DNA of 64,000 nucleotides from an uncultured Bacilli bacterium (GTDB lineage: Bacteria; Bacillota_I; Bacilli_A; RF39; UBA660): contig CAKPDP010000002.1 of the NCBI GenBank assembly GCA_934149105.1, forward strand, positions 62,001 through 126,000, written 5' to 3'. Below, in pieces: positions 34,633 through 42,682 of this stretch. A program made the translations under genes and the position numbers. Below the pieces are notes generated by a model. That model was given only the letters and a program-made list of their open reading frames with translations, was not told where the DNA came from and ran no database searches. How positions within the stretch are numbered: position 1 is the stretch's first letter; each line of letters begins with the position of its first letter.

Positions 34633-35502
34633 ATGAGGTTATTTAAGAAAAAGGAGAAAAGAAAAAAGTTAAGGATTACGGAAATTGTTAGGGATAATTA
34701 TAAAAATAACAAACGTAGTTCTTTAATTGTTTATTTTGTTTTAAGAATTTTAGTAGTTATTTGTATGATTTTACAACTTATAAGGGGTGATATTAATAAT
34801 GCTTTACTATGTTTATTGTCATTAGTATTACTATTTTTACCATTATTTATTCAGGAAAAATTAAGAATCACTCTTCCTAATACGTTGGAAATAGTTATTT
34901 ATTTGTTTATTTTTTCGGCAGAGATACTGGGAGAAATAAATAATTTTTATGGGTTAATTCCTTATTGGGATGCAATTTTGCATACTTTAAATGGCTTTTT
35001 AGCAACGGCAGTAGGTTTTTCAATGGTGGATTTACTTAATACTAATAGTAAAAAATTTAACTTGTCCCCTATTTATTTGTGTATGGTAGCTTTCTGTTTT
35101 TCAATGACAATTGGAGTCTTATGGGAGTTTTTGAAATACAATGCTGATAAGTTTTTACATACGGATATGCAAAAGGATACGATTGTACAAAGGATAGATA
35201 CAGTTTCTTTAGATGAATCTAAGAGTAATAAGGTGATAAAAGTTAAAGATATTGATAAGACAATTCTTTATGATAAGGATGGTAAGGTTATCACAACGAT
35301 TAACGGTGGATATTTAGATATTGGAATTATTGATACTATGGATGATCTGATGGTTAATTTTATTGGGGCAGTAGTATTTTGTTTCTTTGGATATTTTTAT
35401 TTGCTTAAGAATAAAGATAAAGGAATTATAAGTAATTTTGTTCCTACTAAAGGGTATAGAAATTCAGACAATAAGAGTAAAAAATTAAAGAAAAAAAGAT
35501 AA
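34633..35502 (+). CDS. YjdF/DUF2238-like membrane protein
   Basis: 289 residues. A basic cytoplasmic start (RLFKKKEKRKKLR) precedes about six membrane helices. The segment IPYWDAILHTLNGFLATAVG matches the WDxxLHxxSGxxxAxxGF core of the YjdF/DUF2238 family, and WEFLKYNAD also fits. A soluble insertion (residues ~175-235) and the C-terminal basic tail are unremarkable. Function of the family is not known. ATGGAGG-type site before the ATG (GGAGGTTAGATA). A structured hairpin terminator follows. Confidence 0.75.
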   Translation: MRLFKKKEKRKKLRITEIVRDNYKNNKRSSLIVYFVLRILVVICMILQLIRGDINNALLCLLSLVLLFLPLFIQEKLRITLPNTLEIVIYLFIFSAEILGEINNFYGLIPYWDAILHTLNGFLATAVGFSMVDLLNTNSKKFNLSPIYLCMVAFCFSMTIGVLWEFLKYNADKFLHTDMQKDTIVQRIDTVSLDESKSNKVIKVKDIDKTILYDKDGKVITTINGGYLDIGIIDTMDDLMVNFIGAVVFCFFGYFYLLKNKDKGIISNFVPTKGYRNSDNKSKKLKKKR

Positions 35503-35506
35503 AATT

Positions 35507-35570
35507 AAAAAGGACATATAGAGAAGTGATGATGCCAAATGGGTAGTCACTTCAGAGGTTAGGTCCTTTT
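35507..35570 (+). terminator. Two-tier hairpin terminator
   Basis: Outer AAAAGGAC (35507-35514) pairs with GTCCTTTT (35563-35570); inner GAAGTGA (35523-35529) pairs with TCACTTC (35547-35553). A T-rich tract follows on the plus strand; the A-run upstream lets it work for the convergent SDR gene as well. Confidence 0.65.
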
Positions 35571-35594
35571 ATTTTCTTTAAATTTTTATTTTAG

Positions 35595-36347
35595 TTACAT
35601 TAGTAAGCCACCATCAACTTGGATAATGGTTCCAGTTGTAAAGTTGGCGTCATCACTAGCTAGATAAAGATAGGCTCCAGCGATATCTTCAGGAGTAGCA
35701 GTTTTTCTTAAAGGGGTTAGGTTTATTAACATTTTTTTCATGTCTTCAGAGACAGAGTTTTTCATCATGTCGGTTTCAACAACGCCAGGAGCAATGGCAT
35801 TTACACGAATGTTATATGGACCTAGTTCTTTGGCAAGGGATTTGGTTATGCCATTTACGGCAAATTTACTAGAAGCATAAGATACTTGATGGTTACCACC
35901 GTTGATACCGACCATAGAGCTAGTATTAATAATACTTCCTCCAGTATTTTTCATATATTTTACTACTTCTCTAGTAGTTTTTAGTAGTCCTAGGACATTG
36001 ATGTCATACATGTTAGAAAAATCAGCATCGGTAGAATCTAAAAGAGATTTAGTGGCAGTAATACCAGCATTATTTACTAAGATATCGATCTTTTGCCATT
36101 TATTGATAGTAGTTTCTACTAGGTTTATAATACTATTTGTATCTTTCATATTGACACCAACAGGTAAAAAATTATCTTGAGGTAAGGATAATTCATTTTG
36201 AAGTTCTTGAGAGGTTGTCATGGCATGCTCGATAGTGGTACCACAAATAACTACTTTAGCACCTTCTTGGGCAAAGGCCTTGGCAATAGCCTTACCAATT
36301 CCACGGGAACTTCCTGTTACTATGGCTACTTTTCCTAATAATTTCAT
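35595..36347 (-). CDS. Short-chain dehydrogenase/reductase (FabG-like)
   Basis: 250 residues, the classical SDR length. The cofactor motif is TGSSRGIGKAIA (residues 11-22), NNAG follows, and the catalytic residues are the Ser of NTSSM and YASSK (about residue 155). The C-terminal PGVVETDM and IIQVDGGLLM are typical of FabG and relatives that reduce 3-oxoacyl-ACP or other ketones with NAD(P)H. No fatty-acid genes are adjacent, so the substrate is open. The ATG follows AAGAAGATGATTTT. It is isolated between convergent and divergent neighbours. Confidence 0.92.
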   Translation of the reverse strand: MKLLGKVAIVTGSSRGIGKAIAKAFAQEGAKVVICGTTIEHAMTTSQELQNELSLPQDNFLPVGVNMKDTNSIINLVETTINKWQKIDILVNNAGITATKSLLDSTDADFSNMYDINVLGLLKTTREVVKYMKNTGGSIINTSSMVGINGGNHQVSYASSKFAVNGITKSLAKELGPYNIRVNAIAPGVVETDMMKNSVSEDMKKMLINLTPLRKTATPEDIAGAYLYLASDDANFTTGTIIQVDGGLLM

Positions 36348-36526
36348 AAAATCATCTTCTTTCTTTATTTTTATAATTTAATTTTAGCAGATAGATATTT
36401 AACTGTCAATTTTATTCAAACTAATCTATTAGGAAAAAGAGAAAGATTTAGAAATAGAACTAGGTATCCATTATAATTTCTTTAAAAGATGATTAAATAT
36501 AATATAGTGAAAGGAGTATGGTAATT

Positions 36527-36664
36527 ATGTATGGATATCCTGGATATGGATATGGAAACTATGGATATGGTAGTGGTTTATGGATAATTATTATAGTACT
36601 TATTATATTCTTTATTTTGTTCTGGAATAATGGTTCTAATCCTGGACCTAATCCTTGCAGATAA
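36527..36664 (+). CDS. YjcZ-like small Gly/Tyr membrane peptide
   Basis: 45 residues: MYGYPGYGYGNYGYGSG, then a hydrophobic helix LWIIIIVLIIFFILFW and NNGSNPGPNPCR. The ATG at 36527 lies ten bases after AAAGGAG; an in-frame ATG nine bases upstream touches that site. Gly/Tyr-rich starts followed by one helix resemble the YjcZ family of small peptides made in Bacillus sporulation. The function is unknown. A long hairpin with a T-run follows, supporting a discrete transcript. Confidence 0.75.
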   Translation: MYGYPGYGYGNYGYGSGLWIIIIVLIIFFILFWNNGSNPGPNPCR

Positions 36665-36682
36665 GGAGATAGTTTTAAATAA

Positions 36683-36745
36683 AAAAGAAAAAGAAGGAAA
36701 GCTAAAAGGCAGAAAAATATCTGAATTTCTTCTTTTTCTTTTATA
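36683..36745 (+). terminator. Terminator after the small membrane peptide gene
   Basis: AAAAGAAAAAGAAG (36683-36696) and CTTCTTTTTCTTTT (36729-36742) pair perfectly over 14 bp with a 32-base loop. Purine/pyrimidine tracts of this type can arise by chance, hence moderate confidence. Confidence 0.5.
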
Positions 36746-36826
36746 CTTCTTCTTTATGTTAAATAATTGGGGTTCAATATTTTTAGAAAGTATAACGGTA
36801 TTTATACCTATATTTTCTAATTTTTG

Positions 36827-37240
36827 TTAATATTTTTGTAAATCATTGAATAATTCAACAAGAAAGGGAGAGATTTTTTCTTTTTTTAAATCCTCTAAGG
36901 TATTAATAAACTTGTATTCAGAGTGTTCTTCTTTTTGTAAAATTATATCTTCTATTGGGGATTTTAATTCACACAAATACACTAGTCTAATAAAAATTAA
37001 ATTCTTAGTTTTATCAAAATTACTGTCTTCGTGTATTACTTTAGTTGGTACAATGTCTAAGCCTACTTCTTCTTTGGTTTCTCGAATTACGGCCTCTCTA
37101 GGTAGTTCTCCAAATTCTGCTAGTCCTCCTGGGATATCCCAATATTCTGGATAGGTTGTTTCTTCTTGGGATCTTTTAGTAACTAAATATCCCTTTGGAG
37201 TTTTTATTAAAGTATGAACTATTATTTTGTTACCATTCAT
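36827..37240 (-). CDS. Nudix hydrolase
   Basis: 137 residues from the ATG at 37240, which follows GGGAGTGTGATTATA; a GTG nine bases upstream is within the ribosome binding site. The Nudix box is GELPREAVIRETKEEVG, complete with the REVxEE metal-binding Glu residues. The fold cleaves nucleoside diphosphate-linked substrates. The start MNGNKIIVHTLIKTPKGYLV is like MutT/NUDT-type housecleaning enzymes. The substrate cannot be told. It lies alone, convergent with the small peptide gene. Confidence 0.9.
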   Translation of the reverse strand: MNGNKIIVHTLIKTPKGYLVTKRSQEETTYPEYWDIPGGLAEFGELPREAVIRETKEEVGLDIVPTKVIHEDSNFDKTKNLIFIRLVYLCELKSPIEDIILQKEEHSEYKFINTLEDLKKEKISPFLVELFNDLQKY

Positions 37241-37404
37241 TATAATCACACTCCCTATAATTTATTTTATCATAGATATTGCCAATTAAATAAAACGTTA
37301 AATGTAACTTTATTTAATTTAAACAATCATTAAAATAGAACTTACAAGTTGTTAAATATCTCTGTATTATAGAAACTATTATAAACTCTGATTTTTTATA
37401 ATCT

Positions 37405-37917
37405 TTAAACTTTATCACATATTTGTTGCCATTCTTCATTATTGTAGGAATCTACTAATATGGTCTAAATTTGAGGAGTTAATCTTTTTATTATTGCTTT
37501 TCTATCGCTAATTGTAGAATCTGTCCTAAGGCGATTATATTCTCTTTCAACTCTTTTATTGAAATCTGCATCTATAAATAATACTCCCAAATTATCTCCT
37601 AACTTTGAATACAAATATTTAATAGTTTTTATACCATACATAGTATCCATAATTACGATTTCTTTATCACCTGACATCTCGTCGTCTTTGACAATATATC
37701 TATCCCACAAACTTTCAAAATTATTTTCAAATTCATAATCATACCATTCTTGAAATCCCTTTGATGATCTAGAATCTTTATATACTTCAGGAAATATATT
37801 TCTGATTTTTAGATGTTTTATTTTATCGCCATAATTTTCTGAAAGATAATTAATTCCCCCACTTTTTCCTGACTCAGAAGATCCAGTAACAAATATAAAT
37901 TTTTTTATTTTCTTAAT
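37405..37917 (-). pseudogene. P-loop kinase-like gene with in-frame stop and no start codon
   Basis: The minus strand is open from about 37917 to 37465 and carries the Walker A motif FVTGSSESGKSGG, a middle part (WYDYEFENNF, KEIVIMDTMYGIKTIKYLYS) and FIDADFNKRVEREYNRLRTD, as in small nucleotide or dephospho-CoA-type kinases. A TAG at 37465-37467 interrupts it, but the same frame continues TILVDSYNNEEWQQICDKV to a TAA at 37405, exactly as the kinase end should. AAAGGA lies before an ATT or ATA where an ATG is expected. I read it as a recently inactivated gene of about 165 codons. A non-standard start with a shortened product is an alternative. Confidence 0.6.
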
Positions 37918-38090
37918 TCCTTTCTTATTATATTAATAGGATGTTTTTTTAATGTTTTAACATCCTCATTGATAAAAATTTGACTTTCAAGTTTTTATTT
38001 TGCTTATAAATATTTTATCTTATTAAAGAAATTGGTCAATGTCTTTTATTTTGAACAAAAAAATCAGTTCAAGGAATGAACTGATTTCTA
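37918..38090. other. Intergenic stretch before the tRNA remnant
   Basis: No gene is seen. The stretch is AT-rich and ends with the tRNA-Thr terminator at 38057-38087. Confidence 0.5.
38057..38087 (-). terminator. Intrinsic terminator downstream of tRNA-Thr
   Basis: AAATCAGTTCA (38061-38071) and TGAACTGATTT (38077-38087) form a perfect 11-bp stem with loop AGGAA. On the minus strand seven Ts follow (plus As 38057-38063). Confidence 0.85.
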
Positions 38091-38174
38091 GGTCCAGCAG
38101 GATTCGAAGAACTCCAATTTCTTTTAGGAATTGATATTTTCTATATTAAATCCAAGACTATAAAAGTCTGGACT
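38091..38174 (-). pseudogene. Degenerate tRNA-like remnant
   Basis: On the minus strand AGTCCAG and CTGGACC enclose 84 bases and can pair as an acceptor stem. TTCGAATCC near the 3' end matches a T-loop, and CAATT/AATTG could be a variable arm. The D and anticodon arms do not fold properly. It sits directly between tRNA-Thr and its terminator, so it looks like a decayed second tRNA of the same transcript. Confidence 0.4.
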
Positions 38175-38183
38175 ATTCATCTA

Positions 38184-38259
38184 TGGTGCTGGAGACAGGA
38201 TTTGAACCTGCGACCTACGCGTTACGAGTGCGTTGCTCTACCAACTAAGCTACTCCAGC
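38184..38259 (-). tRNA. tRNA-Thr (CGU)
   Basis: 76 bases including an encoded CCA. Acceptor GCTGGAG/CTCCAGC, D-arm AGCTTAGTTGGTAGAGC, anticodon loop CTCGTAA (anticodon CGU, reading ACG), T-arm GCAGGTTCAAATCCTGT. It reads ACG threonine codons. One mismatch closes the anticodon stem. A strong terminator lies about 100 bases downstream. Confidence 0.93.
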
Positions 38260-38406
38260 TTTTCTACTTTTCAGCTTTTCAAACATCAACATTTTGGAAT
38301 GTTTGATAAGATAATTTTAGCACAAGCAAAGAAAAATAGAAAGAGTTTTTCTCTAAATAATTAAATTATTACATAGATAGATATGTAACGATAAGAAGAT
38401 ATTAAA

Positions 38407-38457
38407 AGAAGTTGCAACTAAACAAACATATACTTTTTTCTGTTAGTTGTAACTTCT
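38407..38457 (-). terminator. Terminator overlapping the nrdG 3' end
   Basis: AGAAGTTGCAACTAA (38407-38421) pairs with TTAGTTGTAACTTCT (38443-38457), 14 of 15 matched, around the nrdG stop codon. T-rich sequence follows on the minus strand. Confidence 0.65.
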
Positions 38458-38987
38458 TCTTTTTCTACATTATTGTCGTAACCTTCTTTTAGGCAAACTT
38501 GATTTTTAGATAAACTTTTAGGAACATCAATTACTCTTTGATTTTTAGAGCCCCTAAATTTTACATCAAAACTTTTTTCTTTAAGAATAAATTTACCATC
38601 AATTAGAACATCAATATTTGATAGTAAATCCATTATTTCTGGCTTGTTTTTAGATAATTTTAATAATTCTTCATAAGTAAAGCCCGTATAACACCAAACA
38701 TTGAGACCTATTTCATGACAATACCTAGCTATTTCAGCACATTCTTTAGCTTGAAACATAGGATCACCACCGGATAAAGTTATTCCATCTTGGCCTTCTA
38801 AAGATTTTATTTTATCTTTTATTTTGTCAACATCAACAAGGTAGCCAGCGGTAAAGGAATGGGTAGTAGGATTATGACAACCTTCACAATTATGGGAACA
38901 TCCTTGCGTCCAAATAACACTTCTTATTCCTTCACCGTCGACAACACTATCTCTTTGAATATCGGTAGTGGCTAATCTTATTTGCAT
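38418..38987 (-). CDS. nrdG: Anaerobic ribonucleotide reductase activating protein NrdG
   Basis: 189 residues. Radical-SAM cluster CSHNCEGC (Cys30, Cys34, Cys37), SAM-binding LSGGDPM, and the NrdG-type start with RDSVVDGEGIRSVIW. It generates the glycyl radical on class III ribonucleotide reductase using S-adenosylmethionine and low-potential electrons. Its ATG shares one base with the stop of the small radical-tail gene (TAATG), and nrdD precedes that, so all three are co-translated in one operon. Here its target Gly is probably on the separate 57-residue protein. Confidence 0.96.
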   Translation of the reverse strand: MQIRLATTDIQRDSVVDGEGIRSVIWTQGCSHNCEGCHNPTTHSFTAGYLVDVDKIKDKIKSLEGQDGITLSGGDPMFQAKECAEIARYCHEIGLNVWCYTGFTYEELLKLSKNKPEIMDLLSNIDVLIDGKFILKEKSFDVKFRGSKNQRVIDVPKSLSKNQVCLKEGYDNNVEKEEVTTNRKKYMFV

Positions 38988-39160
38988 TATTTTTCAATAA
39001 TTCCTTCAAGGCCGTGTTTTACTCTATCTCTTTCTTCGGCTCTTTTTCCGTTGTTGAATTTATCAACAGTTCCTACTAGGTAACCAGTTATTCTTCTTAT
39101 TCTTTCAAAACCTACTCCCTCACCTATTTTCTTTTCTTCTTTAAAACTTTCTTCACGCAT
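38987..39160 (-). CDS. Stand-alone glycyl-radical tail of class III ribonucleotide reductase
   Basis: 57 residues. ERIRRITGYLVGTVDKFNN (Gly26) and GKRAEERDRVKHG match the C-terminal radical segment of NrdD (in E. coli RRVCGYLGSPxxRPFNxGK...RRVKHL). The main NrdD gene upstream ends after its zinc ribbon without this segment. The ATG at 39160 follows AAGGAGAGATAAAA, and 32 bases separate it from the nrdD stop, so this is a designed separate gene and not a frameshift product. It should bind NrdD and hold the radical made by NrdG, in the way the spare-part protein GrcA serves damaged PflB. The function is inferred from motif and position. Confidence 0.8.
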   Translation of the reverse strand: MREESFKEEKKIGEGVGFERIRRITGYLVGTVDKFNNGKRAEERDRVKHGLEGIIEK

Positions 39161-39192
39161 TTTTATCTCTCCTTTTAACACTTTTATTTATA

Positions 39193-41481
39193 TTATTGAC
39201 ATTTACATTCATTATATTTTTCAACGGTTATTCCTTCTCCAGTATGACGACCACAGCCTGGACAAACATCGCCAATTACTCCTACATATCCACAAACAGG
39301 ATCTCTATCAACTGGATGGTTAATTGCACAATAACCCATGTTGTTTTCTTTCATAATTCTTACTATCTTTTCAAAAGCTTCTAAGTTATTAGTTGTATCT
39401 CCATCTAATTCAATATAACTAATATGACCGGCATTAGTTAATTCATGATATGGAGCTTCTTTTTTAATCTTATTGACAATAGAAATATTGTAGTAGACAG
39501 GGACATGGAAAGAATTTGTATAGTAAGCTCTATCTGTTACACCTTTAATTTTGCCATAGATTGCTTTGTCTAATCCAGTGAAACGGCCCGATAAACCTTC
39601 GGCTGGAGTAGCTAGACAAGTAAAGTTTAGGTTATATTTTTCAGAATATTCATCACATCTAGTACGCATAAATTTGATTATTTTTAAACCTAGTTCTTGG
39701 GCTTCATCACTTTCACCATGATGTTTACCAATCAAGGCTTTTAGACATTCAGCTAGGCCAATGAAACCAATACTTAAAGTTCCATGTTTTAAGACTTTTC
39801 TCAATCTATCAGTTGGTTTTAATTTTTCACTATCAATCCAAACCCCTTGTTCTAATAAGAAAGGAAAATTATAAGTTCTTTTATTGCATTGGATTTCAAA
39901 TCTTTCTAATAATTGATCTTTTACTAAATCCATTAAATCAGATAATTCCTCAAAAAAGCCATCTAAATCTGTCTTATCATTGGTAACAATACCATGTTTT
40001 ATTCCTAATCTTACTAAGTTAATAGTAGTGAAAGATAAATTTCCACGTCCAGGTGTTACAGCTTTATTAGGATCAACTACATTTCCCATTACTCTAGTAC
40101 GGCAGCCCATATAGCATACTTCAGTATTATAGTCGCCTTTATAATATTGTTTATTGAAAGGAGCATCCATGAAAGAAAAGTTAGGGAATAATCTCTTAGC
40201 AGATACTTTGCAAGATAATTTAAATAAATCATAGTTAGGATCCCCTGGATTATAATTAGTTCCTTCTTTTACTTTAAAAATAGAAATTGGGAAAATTGGA
40301 GTTTCATGATGTCCCAAACCATTATCTAAGGCTAAAAGATAATTTTTCATAACCATTCTTCCTTCTGGAGAAGTATCAGTTCCAAAGTTTATAGATGAAA
40401 ATGGAACTTGGGCTCCTGCTCTAGAATGCATAGTATTTAGATTATGAATAAAAGCTTCCATAGCTTGATAAGTATCACGATTAGTCTTAGCCATAGCAGT
40501 ATCATATGATTTAGTGAAAATCTTTTTTAATTCACCATTTTCTTTATAAAAACTTTCAAATTTTGAGATATCAAATTCAATACTTGTTAATTTATCGACT
40601 TCTTTGGCAACTTTATCCATATTAACAAAATCAATAAATTCTGTAAAATCTAATAGTTCATAAATAGCTTGTTTGAATTGCTTTTTGAAGGTTTTTAAGA
40701 CACCCGGTGCTAAGTAATAATCAAAGGCTGGTATACTTTGACCACCATGTTGATCATTTTGGTTGGATTGAATTGCTATAGCGGCTAAGGCACTGTAAGA
40801 GGTTATAGAATTTGGTTCTCTTAGGTGACCATGTCCGGTAGAAAAACCACCTTTAAATAATTTATTTAAATCTATTTGCATACAAGTAGTTGTTCCCATT
40901 GGCATAAAATCCATATCATGAATATGAATATCACCATCATCGTGTGCATCAGCAAATTTCTTTTTCATTAGATAATCTTTAGAAAACTCACGAGAAACAG
41001 TTGAACCATATTGAAGCATAGTTCCCATAGCAGAATTTCCATCAATGTTAGCATTTTCTCTTTTGGCATCTTCTTCAATTGCCGATTTCATTCCTAAGTT
41101 TTCTAGTGATTTTAAGAATTTATGCATTCTTTTTTCATCTGCAAAAACTAATCTAGATTGAGCTCTTCTTTCACGATATTCAGAAAAAGATTTGAAAACA
41201 TCTTCATATTTTCCTTTTAATAAAGCATCTTCAATTAAATCTTGAATTTCTTCTATTTTTATTTTTTCGGCATCCTTATAATCTTTTTCTATTCTTTTTA
41301 AAACAGTTTGGTAAACTTTTTGAATATCTTTTTCACTGTATTTATTAATTTCACTTTCAGTATTTTCAACACTATCAAAGCCTTTTTTAATAGCCATAGC
41401 TATTTTAGCTCCATCAAAATCTACTTTTCTTCCATTTCGTTTTACTACTTTTAATGTAGTTATTTCTTCTATATTTATCAT
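39193..41481 (-). CDS. nrdD: Class III anaerobic ribonucleoside-triphosphate reductase, without the radical tail
   Basis: 762 residues. The N-terminal ATP-cone (TLKVVKRNGRKVDFDGAKIA) gives allosteric control. The ten-stranded barrel contains FMPMGTTTCMQIDL, NNMHSRAGAQVPF-like NTMHSRAGAQVPF and GIKHGIV. The zinc ribbon is CGYVGVIGDVCPGCGRH (Cys730, Cys740, Cys743). The protein ends YNECKCQ. The R(V/I)xGYL glycyl-radical motif, which follows the zinc site in known NrdD, is absent and lies in the next gene. The enzyme reduces NTPs to dNTPs without oxygen, in complex with the tail protein and NrdG. An extended -10 promoter precedes it. Confidence 0.95.
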   Translation of the reverse strand: MINIEEITTLKVVKRNGRKVDFDGAKIAMAIKKGFDSVENTESEINKYSEKDIQKVYQTVLKRIEKDYKDAEKIKIEEIQDLIEDALLKGKYEDVFKSFSEYRERRAQSRLVFADEKRMHKFLKSLENLGMKSAIEEDAKRENANIDGNSAMGTMLQYGSTVSREFSKDYLMKKKFADAHDDGDIHIHDMDFMPMGTTTCMQIDLNKLFKGGFSTGHGHLREPNSITSYSALAAIAIQSNQNDQHGGQSIPAFDYYLAPGVLKTFKKQFKQAIYELLDFTEFIDFVNMDKVAKEVDKLTSIEFDISKFESFYKENGELKKIFTKSYDTAMAKTNRDTYQAMEAFIHNLNTMHSRAGAQVPFSSINFGTDTSPEGRMVMKNYLLALDNGLGHHETPIFPISIFKVKEGTNYNPGDPNYDLFKLSCKVSAKRLFPNFSFMDAPFNKQYYKGDYNTEVCYMGCRTRVMGNVVDPNKAVTPGRGNLSFTTINLVRLGIKHGIVTNDKTDLDGFFEELSDLMDLVKDQLLERFEIQCNKRTYNFPFLLEQGVWIDSEKLKPTDRLRKVLKHGTLSIGFIGLAECLKALIGKHHGESDEAQELGLKIIKFMRTRCDEYSEKYNLNFTCLATPAEGLSGRFTGLDKAIYGKIKGVTDRAYYTNSFHVPVYYNISIVNKIKKEAPYHELTNAGHISYIELDGDTTNNLEAFEKIVRIMKENNMGYCAINHPVDRDPVCGYVGVIGDVCPGCGRHTGEGITVEKYNECKCQ

Positions 41482-41511
41482 TTTACACTCCTCTACTAAA
41501 TTTCTGATTTA

Positions 41512-41539
41512 ATTATAACATCTGAAATATAAAAGTCAA
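41512..41539 (-). promoter_or_regulatory. Extended -10 promoter of the nrdD operon
   Basis: On the minus strand TTGACT (41539-41534), 16 bases, TATAAT (41517-41512), with TG one base before the -10. It lies about 30 bases upstream of the nrdD ATG at 41481. Confidence 0.75.
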
Positions 41540-41594
41540 TACTTTTTGTTCGCTTTTATCTTTTTTACTTTTGATTTTTTAAGCTTTTTTTAAT

Positions 41595-41632
41595 AAAATG
41601 ACAATCCCTTATTTTTAAAGGATCGCCATTTT
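41595..41632. terminator. Imperfect bidirectional terminator-like hairpin
   Basis: AAAATGACAATCC (41595-41607) against GGATCGCCATTTT (41620-41632), 11 of 13 paired, with A-rich and T-rich flanks. Confidence 0.5.
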
Positions 41633-41931
41633 TAAAATGTTTTTTCAATAATTATCAGAGAGAGTATTTTGGAGTTATTCCTTTATTTTATATGGTTTTA
41701 TCATTATTTACATCAATTTTACAGTCTGAATATTTTAGGAGTAATTTTGAATTTTAGAAAAATTATAAATTTTAAAAATAATATTTTTTAAATAATTTTA
41801 TTTTGATGATAGTGTTCGCTTTTTGATAATATTTCACTAGTTAATTATATTGGATAAAGCCTCTATATTAACATTATTTTCTAAGATTAAACTAGAGGTT
41901 TTTTCGAACAGGAAGAAAAAAAGGTTAGAAA

Positions 41932-41973
41932 GGAAAAAAAGAAGAAGCCAATATTATCTGGAGACTTCTTCTT
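41932..41973 (-). terminator. Intrinsic terminator overlapping the pflA stop codon
   Basis: AAGAAGAAG (41939-41947) pairs with CTTCTTCTT (41965-41973); on the minus strand seven Ts follow. The right arm is the last pflA codons and the stop lies in the loop. Confidence 0.8.
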
Positions 41974-42682
41974 TATACAGTTTCATAAAACTAGCAAATA
42001 ATTTATCACATTCTTCTTTATCCATGGCCGGTAAATTTTTATAGCAATAGTCTAGTCCTAATTTTTTATACTTTTCAACCCCAAGGGTATGGTATGGGAG
42101 AAAAGTTATATTTTCAATATTTTTTATTTGTTTTAAGAATTTAGCTAAGCCTTGGATATAGGTATTATTATCCATTTGACCTGGAACAATTACTTGCCTT
42201 ATCCAAACTTTTTTACCAGATCTATTTAAAGCTTCAATAAACTTTAGACTTTCATCCATGGTATGAGAAGTTAGATCTAGATAAGCTTCTTTGGTTATTT
42301 GTTTGATATCAAAGAGAACGAGATCAACATATTTTAGTATTTCATCATAATTACCAGTTCCAACACCACAGGTATCTAAGGCAATATGAATATTTTCTTG
42401 TTTTAAGATTTTAGATGTTTCAATAATAAATTCACTTTGGAGTAGTGGCTCACCCCCTGAGAAGGTTACTCCCCCACTATTTCTTGTAAAATAAGGTTTG
42501 TTACGAATTATCTTTTTAGCTAATTCTTCGGGAGTGGTATTAAGTTCTTGAAGATGCCACATTTCAGGGTTATGGCAATATTTACATCTTAATTGGCAGC
42601 CATTTAGGAAAACAACAGTGCGAATCCCTGGACCATCAACAAGTCCAAAGGATTCAATAGAATTAACAGAACCTTTAGTCAT
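41954..42682 (-). CDS. pflA: Pyruvate formate-lyase activating enzyme
   Basis: 242 residues. Radical-SAM cluster CQLRCKYC (Cys29, Cys33, Cys36), followed by HNPEMW as in PFL activases, GGVTFSGGEPLLQ for SAM binding, and LPYHTLGVEKYKKLG near the end. It installs the glycyl radical on PflB. The ATG shares a base with the pflB stop (TAATG), so the pair is translationally coupled. The length is normal. Confidence 0.97.
   Translation of the reverse strand: MTKGSVNSIESFGLVDGPGIRTVVFLNGCQLRCKYCHNPEMWHLQELNTTPEELAKKIIRNKPYFTRNSGGVTFSGGEPLLQSEFIIETSKILKQENIHIALDTCGVGTGNYDEILKYVDLVLFDIKQITKEAYLDLTSHTMDESLKFIEALNRSGKKVWIRQVIVPGQMDNNTYIQGLAKFLKQIKNIENITFLPYHTLGVEKYKKLGLDYCYKNLPAMDKEECDKLFASFMKLYKEEVSR

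Larger units (their letters stand above)
41482..41953. other. Intergenic region between nrdD and pflA
   Basis: 472 bases with no gene. It contains the nrdD promoter (41512-41539), an imperfect terminator hairpin (41595-41632), AT-rich DNA and a CCTCTA/TAGAGG hairpin followed by Ts (about 41862-41906), then the pflA terminator. No regulator box could be identified with confidence. Confidence 0.6.
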
